Of a stretch of 64,000 nt of DNA, positions 46,342 to 56,414 are shown piece by piece. Every line of letters starts with the position of its first letter. Position 1 is the first letter of the stretch. A model generated the notes under the pieces. That model saw nothing but the letters and a program-made list of their open reading frames with translations. It was not told where the DNA came from and searched no databases. The DNA comes from Paenibacillus oryzisoli (lineage in GTDB: Bacteria; Bacillota; Bacilli; Paenibacillales; NBRC-103111), in the NCBI RefSeq assembly GCF_001653565.1, contig NZ_LYPB01000087.1:27842-91841 (forward strand), written 5' to 3'. Both the position numbers and the translations under genes were made by a program.

Positions 46342-46421
46342 GTGTGCTCCCTCTTTCAGTTCATTTTTTATAATCAAAATAACCGCATGGTAATTCCATA
46401 TGTGCGATATTAGCTCTAAAA

Positions 46422-46907
46422 TTAAAGACCAGGATAAGTAATGTGATACTTTTTGGAAACTGACAACAATTTTTGCATGGCCTCGGGAGTAGGTGGCTCA
46501 ACATGAGCCTCCATCCCTTCTACATAAGGAACGCCTAGTTCCTTCACGAATGAATCAAATCCTGCAGGGTACGCGGTCACCAGAAACTTAGCTGTGTCTG
46601 ATTTTACTTTGAACGTATGTGGTATACCGCGCGGTGCAAACACATATTCTCCGCTTTTCACCACAATCGTCTGAGTACCTAGCGTCATCTCTATTTCGCC
46701 ATCCAGAACGTAAAAAGATTCATCTTCTTTTTCATGCAAATGCAGTGGGGGTCCATCATCTTTCTTGACGGCACAATGTACGACGCAAAACTCTCCATTC
46801 GTATCCTCCCCGCTCACCAATATTGAATTTACGTCAGTAAGAAATAGGAATGTATTTTCTTTGTTATTATTTCTGTGCATCACGTTTGCTTTGCTTAGAT
46901 TACTCAT
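46422..46907 (-). CDS. Cupin-domain protein
   Basis: 161 residues. Cupin motif 1 GPPLHLHEKEDESFYVLDGE and motif 2 GEYVFAPRGIPHTFKV supply the metal-binding His/His/Glu/His set. Resembles quercetin-dioxygenase-like single-domain cupins. AAGGAG lies 10 bases before the ATG. Probably expressed with the hydrolase downstream. Substrate unknown. Confidence 0.85.
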   Translation of the reverse strand: MSNLSKANVMHRNNNKENTFLFLTDVNSILVSGEDTNGEFCVVHCAVKKDDGPPLHLHEKEDESFYVLDGEIEMTLGTQTIVVKSGEYVFAPRGIPHTFKVKSDTAKFLVTAYPAGFDSFVKELGVPYVEGMEAHVEPPTPEAMQKLLSVSKKYHITYPGL

Positions 46908-47252
46908 CTTGTGCAGGCTCCTTCTTGGTGAGAATTCTTGATGAATCGTATCTTTCTAACGGGTTGAAAGGTTTATTTAAGTGCATGCTTTGTATGATCT
47001 TGTTCCCTCAGAAACGAGCGGCGGCGTATCTACGATGCAACTTGATGGGTTAATGGCAAGTATTGTCCATTATATGTTTCGCATGACATGGCAATAATGG
47101 TTATGTCTGAATGACGAAGAATGTAATGAGTACCCCCTCCTAATGATTAATCTGTAACAATATCAATGATAACGCTAGCCCGTGAGCGTGGTATATAACT
47201 TGATGAACGTATTTAACCGGGTTTACTTACACCGTGAAAGGAGAAAAGCCGA
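46908..47252. other. Gene-free divergent spacer
   Basis: About 345 bases between the cupin and Lrp genes without a credible coding frame. It must hold both promoters. An orphan AGGAGG-like sequence on the minus strand near 47135-47142 is not followed by a standard start codon. Confidence 0.4.
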
Positions 47253-47681
47253 ATGGCCAATCAAGCTATAGATGAGATTGATCTGAGGATCCTGCATGCG
47301 CTTCTCGACAATGCGCTCCTGACCCACAAGGAGATTGGAGAGAACGTTCATCTCTCAGGGCAGGCGGTTGGTGCGCGAATTCGCAAACTGCAAGACTTGG
47401 GTGTTATCGAAGGGTATACGCTGCGTTGGAATCCTGAGAAGATCGGACTTCACATACACGCCTTTCTAACCGTCTTCATTTACGCCAATCAATCACATCA
47501 AGCCTTTCGGAACTTTGTCCAGTTGACGGAGTCTGTGATGGAAGCACATCGCGTTGGCGGAGAAGGCTGCTATTGGTTGCGCATACGGACTAACGACAGC
47601 TCGGAGCTGAACAAGCTATTGGAGGAAGTTCTGAGGTATGGCAACTATAGGCTGAGTATCTCGATCGAGAACGTTAAGTAG
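47253..47681 (+). CDS. Lrp/AsnC family transcriptional regulator
   Basis: 142 residues. An N-terminal HTH (IDLRILHALLDNALLTHKEI, then SGQAVGARIRKLQDLGVI) is followed by a RAM-type ligand domain with VMEAHRVGGEGCYWLRI. AAAGGAG lies 9 bases before the ATG. Divergent from the cupin/hydrolase pair, which it may control. Ligand unknown. Confidence 0.9.
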   Translation: MANQAIDEIDLRILHALLDNALLTHKEIGENVHLSGQAVGARIRKLQDLGVIEGYTLRWNPEKIGLHIHAFLTVFIYANQSHQAFRNFVQLTESVMEAHRVGGEGCYWLRIRTNDSSELNKLLEEVLRYGNYRLSISIENVK

Positions 47682-47740
47682 TCTAACTTTCTAGCCTCCA
47701 CAACACCGGCATACATAATGACGGGAGGAAATGAACGAAT

Positions 47741-47772
47741 GAAAAGAAGAGCACCCCGCGGGTGCTCTTTTC
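47741..47772. terminator. Terminator between lrp and the ABC operon
   Basis: AAGAGCACC pairs with GGTGCTCTT around a GC-rich loop with A- and T-runs, serving both convergent units. Confidence 0.75.
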
Positions 47773-47788
47773 GGATTGCTTGCTGATG

Positions 47789-48733
47789 TTACGCTGCTAC
47801 GTCTCTCTTCGTAAACACGAGCCACGCGGTTAGATTGAACAGGATGAAATACATGATCAACATGAGAATCGAAAAGTTCATCGTCATCCCTTCCTGAAAC
47901 GGCCGGTCGCTAAGATACTGCGACAAGTCAATATTGGCGAATAGCAAGTATTTACTCCACGCGTACGGCTGCAGAAGTCCCATAAAGATCAGGCCTCCGA
48001 AGAGGGCGAAGATCGAGAAGCCAATCGCCATGATACTGCTGCGGAAAGCTGAAGAGATCATAAAGGCCATCGTGACGTAAATGACGGTCGAAACCCCATT
48101 AAGTAAGTACAATTTCCACAGGTGCCCAAACATATTTCTTTCAACTATGCTGCCAGCATCGTTAATGCTGATAAGCGGCAAGTTCCAATACTCAAACTTA
48201 TACAGCAGCCCGTTTAATAGTAAGGAAACGATGAACAGGACGACGAGCAGGAGCAAACCAAATATAATCGTGGATATATATTTGGACACTAAAATTTTGG
48301 TTCGGTTCGCTGGACGAATCAGCAGCAGCTTAATCGTCCCCGTCGTAAATTCGCCAGCTAAACTGTCCCCCGCTACGATGACAGTGAACAACGTGATTAA
48401 GATAATCAACTCCGCCGAACTATTAATGCCGCTCCACATCGTCCCCCCTTCCGGGTGAATGTCATTTGCTAATTGGTAATCGTATACGGCTATTCTCTCT
48501 CCAAGGTACTTCCGAGCCTCCTCACTTAGTTTCGGCTGCTTCAGAGATTCAGTGAGTTCCTGTTTTTGCTCGACGACATGATTACGCCATGCATCTGCTT
48601 CTCCGGATTTGTCATCATAATACCAATCCATAAAACTGCCTAAGAAGACAACTACAATCATAATGGCCACCATGAGCCATGTTCGTATTCGCCGATAGAG
48701 CTTCATATTTTCATTCAAAATTAAATTAACCAA
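47789..48733 (-). CDS. ABC-2 type transporter permease (second transporter)
   Basis: 314 residues: one N-terminal membrane helix, an extracytoplasmic loop (about 40-105), then five more helices. GEFTTGTIKLLLIRPANRTKI is the cytoplasmic coupling segment seen in BcrB/NatB-like permeases. Its start overlaps the end of the ATPase gene by 8 bases. Last gene of the GntR-led operon. Confidence 0.87.
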   Translation of the reverse strand: MVNLILNENMKLYRRIRTWLMVAIMIVVVFLGSFMDWYYDDKSGEADAWRNHVVEQKQELTESLKQPKLSEEARKYLGERIAVYDYQLANDIHPEGGTMWSGINSSAELIILITLFTVIVAGDSLAGEFTTGTIKLLLIRPANRTKILVSKYISTIIFGLLLLVVLFIVSLLLNGLLYKFEYWNLPLISINDAGSIVERNMFGHLWKLYLLNGVSTVIYVTMAFMISSAFRSSIMAIGFSIFALFGGLIFMGLLQPYAWSKYLLFANIDLSQYLSDRPFQEGMTMNFSILMLIMYFILFNLTAWLVFTKRDVAA

Positions 48734-49658
48734 CTTGTTCGCCTCCTGTCATTTCCAAGAAACGATCCTCGAGTGATTGTCTCACGACTTGAACACCATA
48801 GATGCGAACATTCTGACGCATGAGATGGGCTAGAATGTCAGGTATGCAATCACGCTCCGTCACGAGTTCCACACCCTCAGGAACGACCTTCGCCTCTTTG
48901 ACGCCAGTCATCCCCGCGATAGCCGCGAGAACTTGTTCTGACGGCGACGCTTCGATCAGATACGTTTTCGTTCCATCCTTCGATTCTTGCATGAAATCTT
49001 GGATCGTCTTCACATCGACCAGCTTCCCCTGCTGAAGGATCGCAACCCGATCACACATCAGCTCCATTTCGCTGAGCAAATGGCTGGAAACAATCACCGT
49101 AATACCCTCGTTTCGCGTCAGATAGCGTAAGTAATCGCGCAGTTCACGAATTCCCGCAGGGTCAAGACCATTCGTAGGTTCATCAAGAATGAGCAGCGAC
49201 GGCCTGTGGAGCAATGCTTGTGCCACACCCAATCGCTGACGCATACCGAGCGAATACTTCTTTACTTTGTCATGAATCCGCGTCTCCAGCCTTACCAGCT
49301 TGACGACTTCGTCGATTCGCTCCTTGGTCACCCCTGGCACCATGCGTGCATAATGTACCAGGTTATGATAACCGCTCAGGAACTTGTACATCTCAGGGTT
49401 CTCTACAATGGCGCCAACATGGCGAATGGCCTGCTCGAATTCGTTTTGAATATTCTTCCCTTTGATCACAATCTCGCCTTGCGTGATGGACATCAAGCCA
49501 ACCATCATGCGGATCGTTGTCGTCTTACCAGCGCCGTTAGGCCCCAGGAATCCGAATATTTCACCTTTCGGCACGTCGAAAGTCAAATTATCAATGACCG
49601 TGGTACGGCCGATTCGCTTCGTAACACCGCGCAGACTTACGATAGACTCACTACTCAT
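48726..49658 (-). CDS. ABC transporter ATP-binding protein (BcrA-like)
   Basis: 310 residues. Walker A GPNGAGKT at 39-46, signature SLGMRQRLG, Walker B LLILDEP with TNGLDPAG, and a switch histidine in SSHLLSEME; a C-terminal extension typical of the DRA/bacitracin-export subfamily follows. AAGGTG precedes the ATG. Pairs with the overlapping permease. Confidence 0.92.
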   Translation of the reverse strand: MSSESIVSLRGVTKRIGRTTVIDNLTFDVPKGEIFGFLGPNGAGKTTTIRMMVGLMSITQGEIVIKGKNIQNEFEQAIRHVGAIVENPEMYKFLSGYHNLVHYARMVPGVTKERIDEVVKLVRLETRIHDKVKKYSLGMRQRLGVAQALLHRPSLLILDEPTNGLDPAGIRELRDYLRYLTRNEGITVIVSSHLLSEMELMCDRVAILQQGKLVDVKTIQDFMQESKDGTKTYLIEASPSEQVLAAIAGMTGVKEAKVVPEGVELVTERDCIPDILAHLMRQNVRIYGVQVVRQSLEDRFLEMTGGEQVG

Positions 49659-49704
49659 ACGGAATCACCTTCTCCCTTTTGTTCAAATATCAGAATTTAT
49701 AAGA

Positions 49705-50784
49705 TTACTTGCCTTGCACGATCAAGTCGCCCGACTTCATCTTGACGTCAACTTTTCTAGTTCCTTTGCCCACGATGCCGCTCATGCGGGTGTCATATTC
49801 GCTGTCTTTCACGGTTTGAATTGGCAGCGGAAGCAGTGTCTGAATGCGTCCCCCACTTACCGCGGCATCCAGCGTATATCCCTCATCCTTTGGTAAAATG
49901 AAGGTCATATCGCCGCCAGCTTTAGACTCAATCCGGGTATCTCCTTGCATATGATCGAATTGCATATCAGAACCGCGACCCATCACGTCCACGAGACCCT
50001 TCATTTCCCGGAAATATACCGAACCATATTGCGTTGTCCCAGTAACTTTACCCGTGATGTCAGTTAAATGTGTAATACCCGATTGGGTATCCAACACCAG
50101 ATTACCTTGTGTTTGGTCCATATTCACTTTACTGGAACGGCTTACTAGCACCACATTTCCCGTGATATCGGCGATATAAAGGCTGCCATTCGTGGAATTC
50201 ACGGATAGCTCTCCCTTTACTTCCACGATTTCCATAAGACCGCTCACGGAGGAAGCCGACACATTCCCATTCACACCGCTGATACGTACAGTCCCATCTT
50301 CATTCTGAATCACCGTTTTCATGCCATCAGGCAGAGAGAGCACATAATCAACAGATACGTAGTCAGGATCGATCGACTTGCCATTCGCCTTCGTCACGAG
50401 AGTCAGTTGTCCATTCTGGATGTTCTCTTCTACGGTAACCGCTTCTCGTCGGCGAGTAGCCGCCTCTGTATCAGCCCCTTTGGCGGTAACTGTATAATCC
50501 AGCCGAATGTTGGAAGAATCAGAACGCATTACCGTAACTTTGCCTCTTCGACTAGCTAGAATTACTTCTTGAATGTCTTTCTTCGCGATCTCCGATTGAA
50601 ATTGCGCGGTTTGGGTATTAGCCCGACTAGCCCCGCTAATCTCTTCCATCTTTTGACCATTAACAAATTGATTACCAAATCGTTCAAATATGTCTTCCTC
50701 GAGGAACGTAATATCTAAGATGGAGAGCAAGAATAGAAACGCAACCGAGGTGAGCAGAACACTCCTTTTTTGGTTGAAAAACAT
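49705..50784 (-). CDS. DUF4097 beta-strand repeat protein, membrane-anchored
   Basis: 359 residues. One N-terminal membrane helix (about 8-27), then a right-handed beta-repeat region of short GxVxxxxxxG-like strands (VRISGVNGNVSASSVSG, LSVNSTNGSLYIADITGNV) of the DUF4097/YvlB type. It lies between two ABC transporters in one operon and starts 2 bases after the permease stop. Probably extracytoplasmic; related proteins are linked to envelope stress systems, but a biochemical role is not established. Confidence 0.82.
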   Translation of the reverse strand: MFFNQKRSVLLTSVAFLFLLSILDITFLEEDIFERFGNQFVNGQKMEEISGASRANTQTAQFQSEIAKKDIQEVILASRRGKVTVMRSDSSNIRLDYTVTAKGADTEAATRRREAVTVEENIQNGQLTLVTKANGKSIDPDYVSVDYVLSLPDGMKTVIQNEDGTVRISGVNGNVSASSVSGLMEIVEVKGELSVNSTNGSLYIADITGNVVLVSRSSKVNMDQTQGNLVLDTQSGITHLTDITGKVTGTTQYGSVYFREMKGLVDVMGRGSDMQFDHMQGDTRIESKAGGDMTFILPKDEGYTLDAAVSGGRIQTLLPLPIQTVKDSEYDTRMSGIVGKGTRKVDVKMKSGDLIVQGK

Positions 50785-50786
50785 CC

Positions 50787-51533
50787 TTACACCTCCACTT
50801 CTTTCTCAAAAATAAATCCATTCAGCGCTGTCAAACCAATGCAAAGAAGAGCAATTCCAATAAACGCACCTGAATGTAAAAAAGCCACATCAGACGACTC
50901 CCCGCCACCAATCACCATTTCTGGCATCCATGCCAGAAGACCAGCTATCAAAGGGCTAATACGTAGAACAAGCCATAGGATACCAAGAAATGCGATTAGC
51001 ATTACAATCCATTTGAATTTTGCGACAAGCTGGCCGCACAGATAGGTAAACTGCACCAAGATTAGCAGCAACAGGAGGGTTAGAACTCCCATCCAAAAGA
51101 AGTTCCCAGCCACATTAAACAGGTTAGGCATAATCGAAGACCAATCCTGGCTTTTGCTTAATTCTTCCCATTGGCTCCGCAGCAGCAGAATACCATAGCT
51201 AGCGGCGATCCATACAGATGATACAATAAGCAGCGCGATCACCGCTGCCAGCTTCACTGTCAACACCTTCCACCCTCGCATTGGCAAGGAAAGGAGAAGG
51301 TAAATGGAGTTCGATTTCCACTCCGTATAGAGTTGATAATAGCCTGTTCCCAAAGCTATCGCAGCTAGAAATAGATAAGGCAAGATGAGTGCTAACACCA
51401 TAGTTACATCCATGTCGATGACAGTACTTTTAATAAGAATAAACAGATGCATAAGCAGAACTGCCATCGCAAAAACGCCATATAGGGGGAATATGCTCCT
51501 TACTTCTTTTCTAAATAAATTCCAAACGGCCAT
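50787..51533 (-). CDS. ABC transporter permease (first transporter, YtrC/D-like)
   Basis: 248 residues with about six membrane helices; WKSNSIYLLLSLPMRGWKV is the conserved coupling loop of ABC-2 type permeases. It follows the ATPase gene by one base and precedes the DUF4097 gene, showing tight operon packing. Substrate unknown; ytr-type systems respond to cell-wall-active antibiotics. Confidence 0.82.
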   Translation of the reverse strand: MAVWNLFRKEVRSIFPLYGVFAMAVLLMHLFILIKSTVIDMDVTMVLALILPYLFLAAIALGTGYYQLYTEWKSNSIYLLLSLPMRGWKVLTVKLAAVIALLIVSSVWIAASYGILLLRSQWEELSKSQDWSSIMPNLFNVAGNFFWMGVLTLLLLLILVQFTYLCGQLVAKFKWIVMLIAFLGILWLVLRISPLIAGLLAWMPEMVIGGGESSDVAFLHSGAFIGIALLCIGLTALNGFIFEKEVEV

Positions 51534-52247
51534 CTACCCGTACACCTTCTCCCATATATTTTCTAACGAGCAACCATACGTCGCACGTAAATTTTCTGTG
51601 GAGTCAAATATCGTAATCTGGCCATTCTGTAGAAAAATGACATCGTCAAACATCGGCTCCGATTCATTCACCGAGTGGGTAGACAGAACGATCGTCTGGT
51701 CCTCGGACTGGAATTCGCTAATTATGGAGCGAATGATTTTGGCCCGTGACGAAGGATCAATCCCGGAGAACGGCTCGTCTAGCAGTACAAGCGGAACCTT
51801 GCGAGCCAATACGGCGATTAGCTTTAACCTAGCTCGCATCCCCTTCGAGAGATTCCGAACCTTCTGGTTTTCGTCCAACTCCATCTTAAGAAGCAATGCT
51901 GCTGCCTTATCTTCCTGCCAATCGGTATAGAATCCAGCGATAAAACGCAATGTTTCCTTCACCGTCATCCATCCGTAGAGATGATCAATCTCCGGCAAGT
52001 AAGCCACATGCTTCTTGTTGTGCACATCAGGCTTGCTGCCGCCAACGAGAATGCTGCCTGAAGTCGGATGAATTAATCCGGCCAGCATCTTAAGCAAGGT
52101 TGATTTCCCGCTGCCGTTAGGCCCTAGCAAACCAACAATCGTACCCTTCTTAATCTGAAGATCAATCCCTCTAACAGCATGTTTAAATAAATATTTCTTA
52201 TGTATAGCCCTCAATTCGATCATGTACGGATTCTCTGAATAGGACAC
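51534..52247 (-). CDS. ABC transporter ATP-binding protein (YtrB-like)
   Basis: 237 residues. Walker A GPNGSGKS at 42-49, signature LSKGMRARL, Walker B LVLLDEPFSGIDP and switch histidine STHSVNE. GTG start at 52247, 7 bases after GGAGGG. It directly follows the GntR regulator, as in ytrA-ytrB. Energises the adjacent permease. Confidence 0.9.
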   Translation of the reverse strand: MSYSENPYMIELRAIHKKYLFKHAVRGIDLQIKKGTIVGLLGPNGSGKSTLLKMLAGLIHPTSGSILVGGSKPDVHNKKHVAYLPEIDHLYGWMTVKETLRFIAGFYTDWQEDKAAALLLKMELDENQKVRNLSKGMRARLKLIAVLARKVPLVLLDEPFSGIDPSSRAKIIRSIISEFQSEDQTIVLSTHSVNESEPMFDDVIFLQNGQITIFDSTENLRATYGCSLENIWEKVYG

Positions 52248-52250
52248 GAT

Positions 52251-52619
52251 TTATCCCTCCTTGTTTAACGTAACACGGAGCATATGCGCCATTTCTTCCG
52301 GCTCAATGCCCAGACCGCGCATGTCTTCAATGAATTGCTGCACTGCGGCTTGCGCCATTTCAGAACGAATCGATTGCAATATGGCAGAATCATTCTTGAT
52401 AAAAGTACCCTGTCCACGCAATGTTTCCGTCAACCCCTCTCGTTCCATCTCTTGGTAAGCCCGCATTACTGTGTTCGGATTTACTTGTAAGAGTTGAGCC
52501 TGTTCCTTGTGAGATGGGATTTTGTCCCCAGGCTTAAGTTCGCCTCTGGCTAGCGCTTTCTTGACCTCATCGACCATTTGCAAGTATATCGGTTTCGGAC
52601 TGTTAAAATTAAGTTGCAC
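52251..52619 (-). CDS. GntR family transcriptional regulator, YtrA subfamily
   Basis: 122 residues: winged HTH (KPIYLQMVDEVKKALARGEL, PGDKIPSHKEQAQLLQVNPN, TVMRAYQEMEREGL, GQGTFI) and a short C-terminal dimer segment, the small size that defines the YtrA subfamily. GTG start at 52619 behind GAGGAGGG. It autoregulates through the dyad at 52648-52671. Confidence 0.92.
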   Translation of the reverse strand: MQLNFNSPKPIYLQMVDEVKKALARGELKPGDKIPSHKEQAQLLQVNPNTVMRAYQEMEREGLTETLRGQGTFIKNDSAILQSIRSEMAQAAVQQFIEDMRGLGIEPEEMAHMLRVTLNKEG

Positions 52620-52647
52620 GGTTCTACCCTCCTCTGCACCGCAAAAC

Positions 52648-52703
52648 AGTACACTATTGAACTAGTGCACTATAAGAATATTGCTATTTATGAAGATTGT
52701 CAA
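52648..52703 (-). promoter_or_regulatory. Promoter and YtrA-type operator of the ABC operon
   Basis: On the minus strand TTGACA (52703-52698) and TATTCT (52680-52675) are 17 bases apart. Covering the start region is AGTACACTA-N6-TAGTGCACT (52648-52671), 9-bp arms with one mismatch, a typical operator for a YtrA-like regulator. Confidence 0.7.
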
Positions 52704-52923
52704 TCCCCATTATCCACTCTTAAAATGTGATTTTCATTCACTAAGGATTGAAAGGTGCGATCTTCCTCATTCTCCTGTGTACACTTACGTATTATTTGGA
52801 ATTTCGGACGGATAGATGTTGTTGTGAATAACGCTGGAGGCCTTTAAGTTATCGGTGTAGTACAATTACATTGATAACTTAAGGTATTTTCTTTTAAAGC
52901 GCTAAAAGGAAGGATTAAAATCA

Positions 52924-53145
52924 TTGGGTAAAAGACAGGATATTATGGCTGCAACTTTAGATGTGATACATGAAGAGGGATTACATTCTGTCACACTCGC
53001 GAAAGTACTTAAGAAAGCAAAAGTGGGATGGGGAACAACATTCAACTACTTTGAGAGTAAGGAAGTATTAGTTAACGAAGTTTATAAAGAAGCCCGAATC
53101 CATATGGGTAATTTTCTAGCATCCGAAAGAGTTTTTATTCATTGA
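52924..53145 (+). pseudogene. TetR regulator fragment (DNA-binding domain only)
   Basis: TTG start with AGGAAGGA upstream, then a TetR HTH: RQDIMAATLDVIHEEGLHSV, TLAKVLKKAKVGWGTTFNYF and ESKEVLVNEVYKEA. The frame stops after 73 codons, whereas TetR proteins have about 190; no ligand domain continues in any frame. The gene is truncated by deletion. Confidence 0.75.
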
Positions 53146-53278
53146 CTTATATTCATATTCCCCTCTTATTCCTGCTTCTCTTCGTGATTTCGATTTAGCC
53201 GGATCAACGAAGGCTGTGCAATCAACAATCAATTGAAGCGTCATGGAAAGCAATTCAACAACAAGACTTATAGCTTCA

Positions 53279-54274
53279 CTAATCGCGCAAAATACACTCA
53301 ATCGCTTCCAACTCTTCAGAGCTGAAGTCAAGCCTGTTGAGCGCGGCTACGCTGTCTTCGATTTGGCTGACGCGGCTGGCACCAACTAGAGCCGACTGTG
53401 ATCGCCCCTCTCGGAGTACCCATGCTATTGCGAGTTGAGCCAGACTTTGGCCTCTCCCCTTTGCTATCCGGTTCAACTGCACCACTTTCTCCAACTTTGC
53501 CTGCTCACTAATATATTTGGTCGTGTTTCCAGCATTCTTGGAAGCTCTGGATTCTGCAGGGATGCCGTTCAGATATTTGTCTGTCAAAGCGCCTTCCGCC
53601 AGCGGTGAGAATGCGATTGAACCATAGCCATTGCCATGCAGAAGCGTCTGCAGTTCGGCCTCCGGTTCACGGTTGAACATGGAGTAACGGCTCATGTGGA
53701 ATGCACAAGGAGTACCTAGTCTGCTAGCTATTTCAATAATTTGTTCCATGACTTTAGCACTGTATCCCGTGGAGAATCCGATGTAAAGTGCCTTTCCTTG
53801 GCGAATGAGCAGGTCAAAGGCCGCGATCGTTTCTTCAAGCGGTGTATCTGCGTCAAACCGATGGGAGTACAGCACATCGACATAATCGATGCCGATACGC
53901 CTGAGGCTTTGCTCCGTACTGGCGATAATATGCTTGCGCGTGCCGCCTGCACCGTAAGGTCCTTGCCACATGTCGTATCCGACCTTCGTCGTAATGATCA
54001 TCTCGTCTCGATATCTGGCAAAATCCGCTTTCAGTACGCGGCCGAATGTCTCCTCTGCCGAGCCTTTAGGCATGCCGTAATTGTTGGATATGTCGAAGTA
54101 AGTAATGCCAAGATCGAAGGAACGCAGTAGGATGGCACGCGCATTCTCATAGTTGTCCTTCCCTCCGAAATTTTGCCACATGCCAAGTGAGACTGCGGGA
54201 AGCTTCAATCCAGTTTTCTTGCAAACGTTATAATGCATACTTTCATAGCGTGCATCATCTCCCAAATAATACAT
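53279..54274 (-). CDS. Aldo/keto reductase (YghZ/GpR-like)
   Basis: 331 residues, (beta/alpha)8 barrel. The tetrad fits AKR family 14: Asp in ITYFDISNNYG, the tyrosine there, Lys in ITTKVGYDMW and His in LYSHRFD. SALVGASR near the C-terminus binds the NADPH phosphate. The family reduces L-glyceraldehyde-3-phosphate and methylglyoxal in E. coli. AAGGGG precedes the ATG at 54274; an upstream in-frame start lacks a site. Confidence 0.9.
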   Translation of the reverse strand: MYYLGDDARYESMHYNVCKKTGLKLPAVSLGMWQNFGGKDNYENARAILLRSFDLGITYFDISNNYGMPKGSAEETFGRVLKADFARYRDEMIITTKVGYDMWQGPYGAGGTRKHIIASTEQSLRRIGIDYVDVLYSHRFDADTPLEETIAAFDLLIRQGKALYIGFSTGYSAKVMEQIIEIASRLGTPCAFHMSRYSMFNREPEAELQTLLHGNGYGSIAFSPLAEGALTDKYLNGIPAESRASKNAGNTTKYISEQAKLEKVVQLNRIAKGRGQSLAQLAIAWVLREGRSQSALVGASRVSQIEDSVAALNRLDFSSEELEAIECILRD

Positions 54275-54354
54275 GTAGTCCCCTTCTTTCCTTTTACAAT
54301 TCCCCATAATCGTACAGTTTTAATGGCAAATTGTCACTTATGTGCTACAGCAAT

Positions 54355-54380
54355 CAAAAAAGCCCGCGATGAACGCGGAC
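54355..54380 (-). terminator. Terminator of fbp
   Basis: On the minus strand GTCCGCG-TTCAT-CGCGGGC followed by TTTTTTG. Nearly the same stem as the gnd terminator. Confidence 0.85.
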
Positions 54381-54381
54381 T

Positions 54382-56313
54382 TCATTTCATATAGTGATAT
54401 TCCAGCAAGTTCTTCAAATTTGAGATTTTCTCCAGCAGACTCTCCCCGACATTTGTTTCCCTTACCAGCTTCCGCTCTAACTCTTTGTCCACCAGCCTTT
54501 TTATAGATAATAGGTCCGTTCCGCTGCACAACACATCCTCTTTTGAATTGAATTTCTGATGGGCAACGAGTTGCATACCAAAAGAATTATATAACAAGGT
54601 ATACCCTGCGATCCCTGTGGTAGATTGATAAGCTTTAGAAAAACCGCCATCAATGACAACTAATTTTCCGTTTGCTTTAACAGGGTTCTCACCTCGAATT
54701 TCTTTAACTGGCGTATGGCCGTTAATAATATGTCCATAATCCGGATTCATTTCAAATTCCTGAAGGATTTTCCGGCAGATCTCCTCATTTTCACGTAAAT
54801 GGTAGTAAGGATTTTTCCTCTCTTTATAGGTGTCTTTATCCTTGATAAAGTACCGTTCGAAGGTTGTCATTTCCCTCTTTCCAAACAGTGATGAACATTC
54901 CCCTGTCCAGATGTACCATACGATATCCGTAGCCAGATCATCCGTCACCTCAGGATGTGCAAAGGCGTAACGCAAGTAATATTCAAGAATATCGAGCAGT
55001 TTACGGCCCGAATACGTCTTGTCTTCAATCTGCATTTCTTTCATGTTCCCATTATTTTCCAAAGGAATACAACCGTGAAATAATAAATTCCCATTGTATT
55101 TTAAATACAAGCTGCCTTTTTTCATAAAAAAATTCATATGTCTGGCCAGTTTTTCGGAATGCTGAACAGAGAACAGCAACTTCTCCATCACCTGCTGTTC
55201 TTCCTCCAGCAGTTGTTCAGGGAACTGCGGATGAACAGTTGCGAAACAGCTGTTTACTAGAGGGTACATTTTTTCTCCGATTTTGATTTCAGTTTTGTCG
55301 AAATCAATATGCTCGAGCAAAAGCCTTTCAGACATATTAAAATAGGGGCGTCTTTTGATAATCGGAATTTCAAGCTTAAACTGGATCATGGCAATAGCTT
55401 GATGTATTTTGGTAATCTGCAGGATTTCCTCTTCCGAACGGTTAAGATTACTCTGCAGATTCGGTCTAAACGCCGGATTGTCATCGTAGTATTTCTCCGC
55501 CAAATTTAGTAATGGGCGAAGATTGATGCCATATACGTTTTCAATAATGTCCAGATTGTCGTATCTGGCGCAGATCCGAATAATATTCGCAAGGCAGACT
55601 AGGGAGCCCGAATAGGCACCTATCCACAGGACATCATGGTTTCCCCATTGAATGTCAACAGAATGGTAGTTGATTAGTGTGTCCATAATTTTATCGGGGT
55701 CGGGTCCACGATCATAGATATCTCCAACAACATGAAGATGATCAACTACCAGGCGCTGGGTCGTATAAGCAAGTCCAATAATGAGATTGTCAGCCTGGCC
55801 TAAGGAAATAACTTGCCGGTATATTTCCTCATAATACGGGTCCTTATTGTTTGTCGAATCCGTTTTATATAGAAGCTCTTCCACAATATAGATAAATTGC
55901 TCCGGCAGGGCTTTACGCAATTTAGAACGCGTATATTTGGAGGAAGCATAAGAAATGAGTTTAAGCATGTGTTCAATCGTTTGTCTGTACCATCGGTTCA
56001 AAGCTTGTTTATTGCACAGGTTTTCTTTAACCAGTTGTATCTTTTCTTCTGGATAATAGATTAACGCGGTAAAATCATTGATTTCCTGATCCGTCCAAAC
56101 CTCTCGGAACAAGGTTTTGATTTTCTCCTTTACAGTACCTGATCCGTTTCGTAGTACATGCTGAAAAGCCTGAAATTCCCCGTGCAAATCACTGACAAAA
56201 TGCTCAGTTCCCTTGGGAAGATTGGAGATCGCTTCAAGGTTGATGATTTCTGTTACGACTTTTTCTTCCGTATCATAAATCTGGGCTAATAAATCTAGAA
56301 ACTGTTCATCCAA
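54382..56313 (-). CDS. fbp: Fructose-1,6-bisphosphatase, class III
   Basis: 643 residues, the Firmicutes-type enzyme of gluconeogenesis, unrelated to the class I/II forms. Metallophosphatase motifs: SDLHGE (41-46), [17 protein letters not shown] near 197, [14 protein letters not shown], and INGHTPVKE near the C-terminus. AGGAGG lies about 12 bases before the ATG, slightly far. Its presence with the pentose-phosphate operon allows hexose regeneration for NADPH cycling. Confidence 0.95.
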   Translation of the reverse strand: MDEQFLDLLAQIYDTEEKVVTEIINLEAISNLPKGTEHFVSDLHGEFQAFQHVLRNGSGTVKEKIKTLFREVWTDQEINDFTALIYYPEEKIQLVKENLCNKQALNRWYRQTIEHMLKLISYASSKYTRSKLRKALPEQFIYIVEELLYKTDSTNNKDPYYEEIYRQVISLGQADNLIIGLAYTTQRLVVDHLHVVGDIYDRGPDPDKIMDTLINYHSVDIQWGNHDVLWIGAYSGSLVCLANIIRICARYDNLDIIENVYGINLRPLLNLAEKYYDDNPAFRPNLQSNLNRSEEEILQITKIHQAIAMIQFKLEIPIIKRRPYFNMSERLLLEHIDFDKTEIKIGEKMYPLVNSCFATVHPQFPEQLLEEEQQVMEKLLFSVQHSEKLARHMNFFMKKGSLYLKYNGNLLFHGCIPLENNGNMKEMQIEDKTYSGRKLLDILEYYLRYAFAHPEVTDDLATDIVWYIWTGECSSLFGKREMTTFERYFIKDKDTYKERKNPYYHLRENEEICRKILQEFEMNPDYGHIINGHTPVKEIRGENPVKANGKLVVIDGGFSKAYQSTTGIAGYTLLYNSFGMQLVAHQKFNSKEDVLCSGTDLLSIKRLVDKELERKLVRETNVGESLLEKISNLKNLLEYHYMK

Positions 56314-56414
56314 ATTAATGTCCTCCTAGGTAATCTCTCCTTTTTTTATATTATTTTGCCACAAAGGGAGTCGTCTATTCTTGTTCTCACAGTGATTTAA
56401 ACATGCACAAATAA

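Noticed and set aside
47130-47142. Orphan AGGAGG-like site on the minus strand in the Lrp/cupin spacer
   Set aside because: Only ATT codons follow at the right distance and no open frame of interest is present.
53116-53331. 71-codon minus-strand frame overlapping the TetR fragment and the aldo/keto reductase end
   Set aside because: No ribosome site, no recognisable domain, and it overlaps a better-supported gene.
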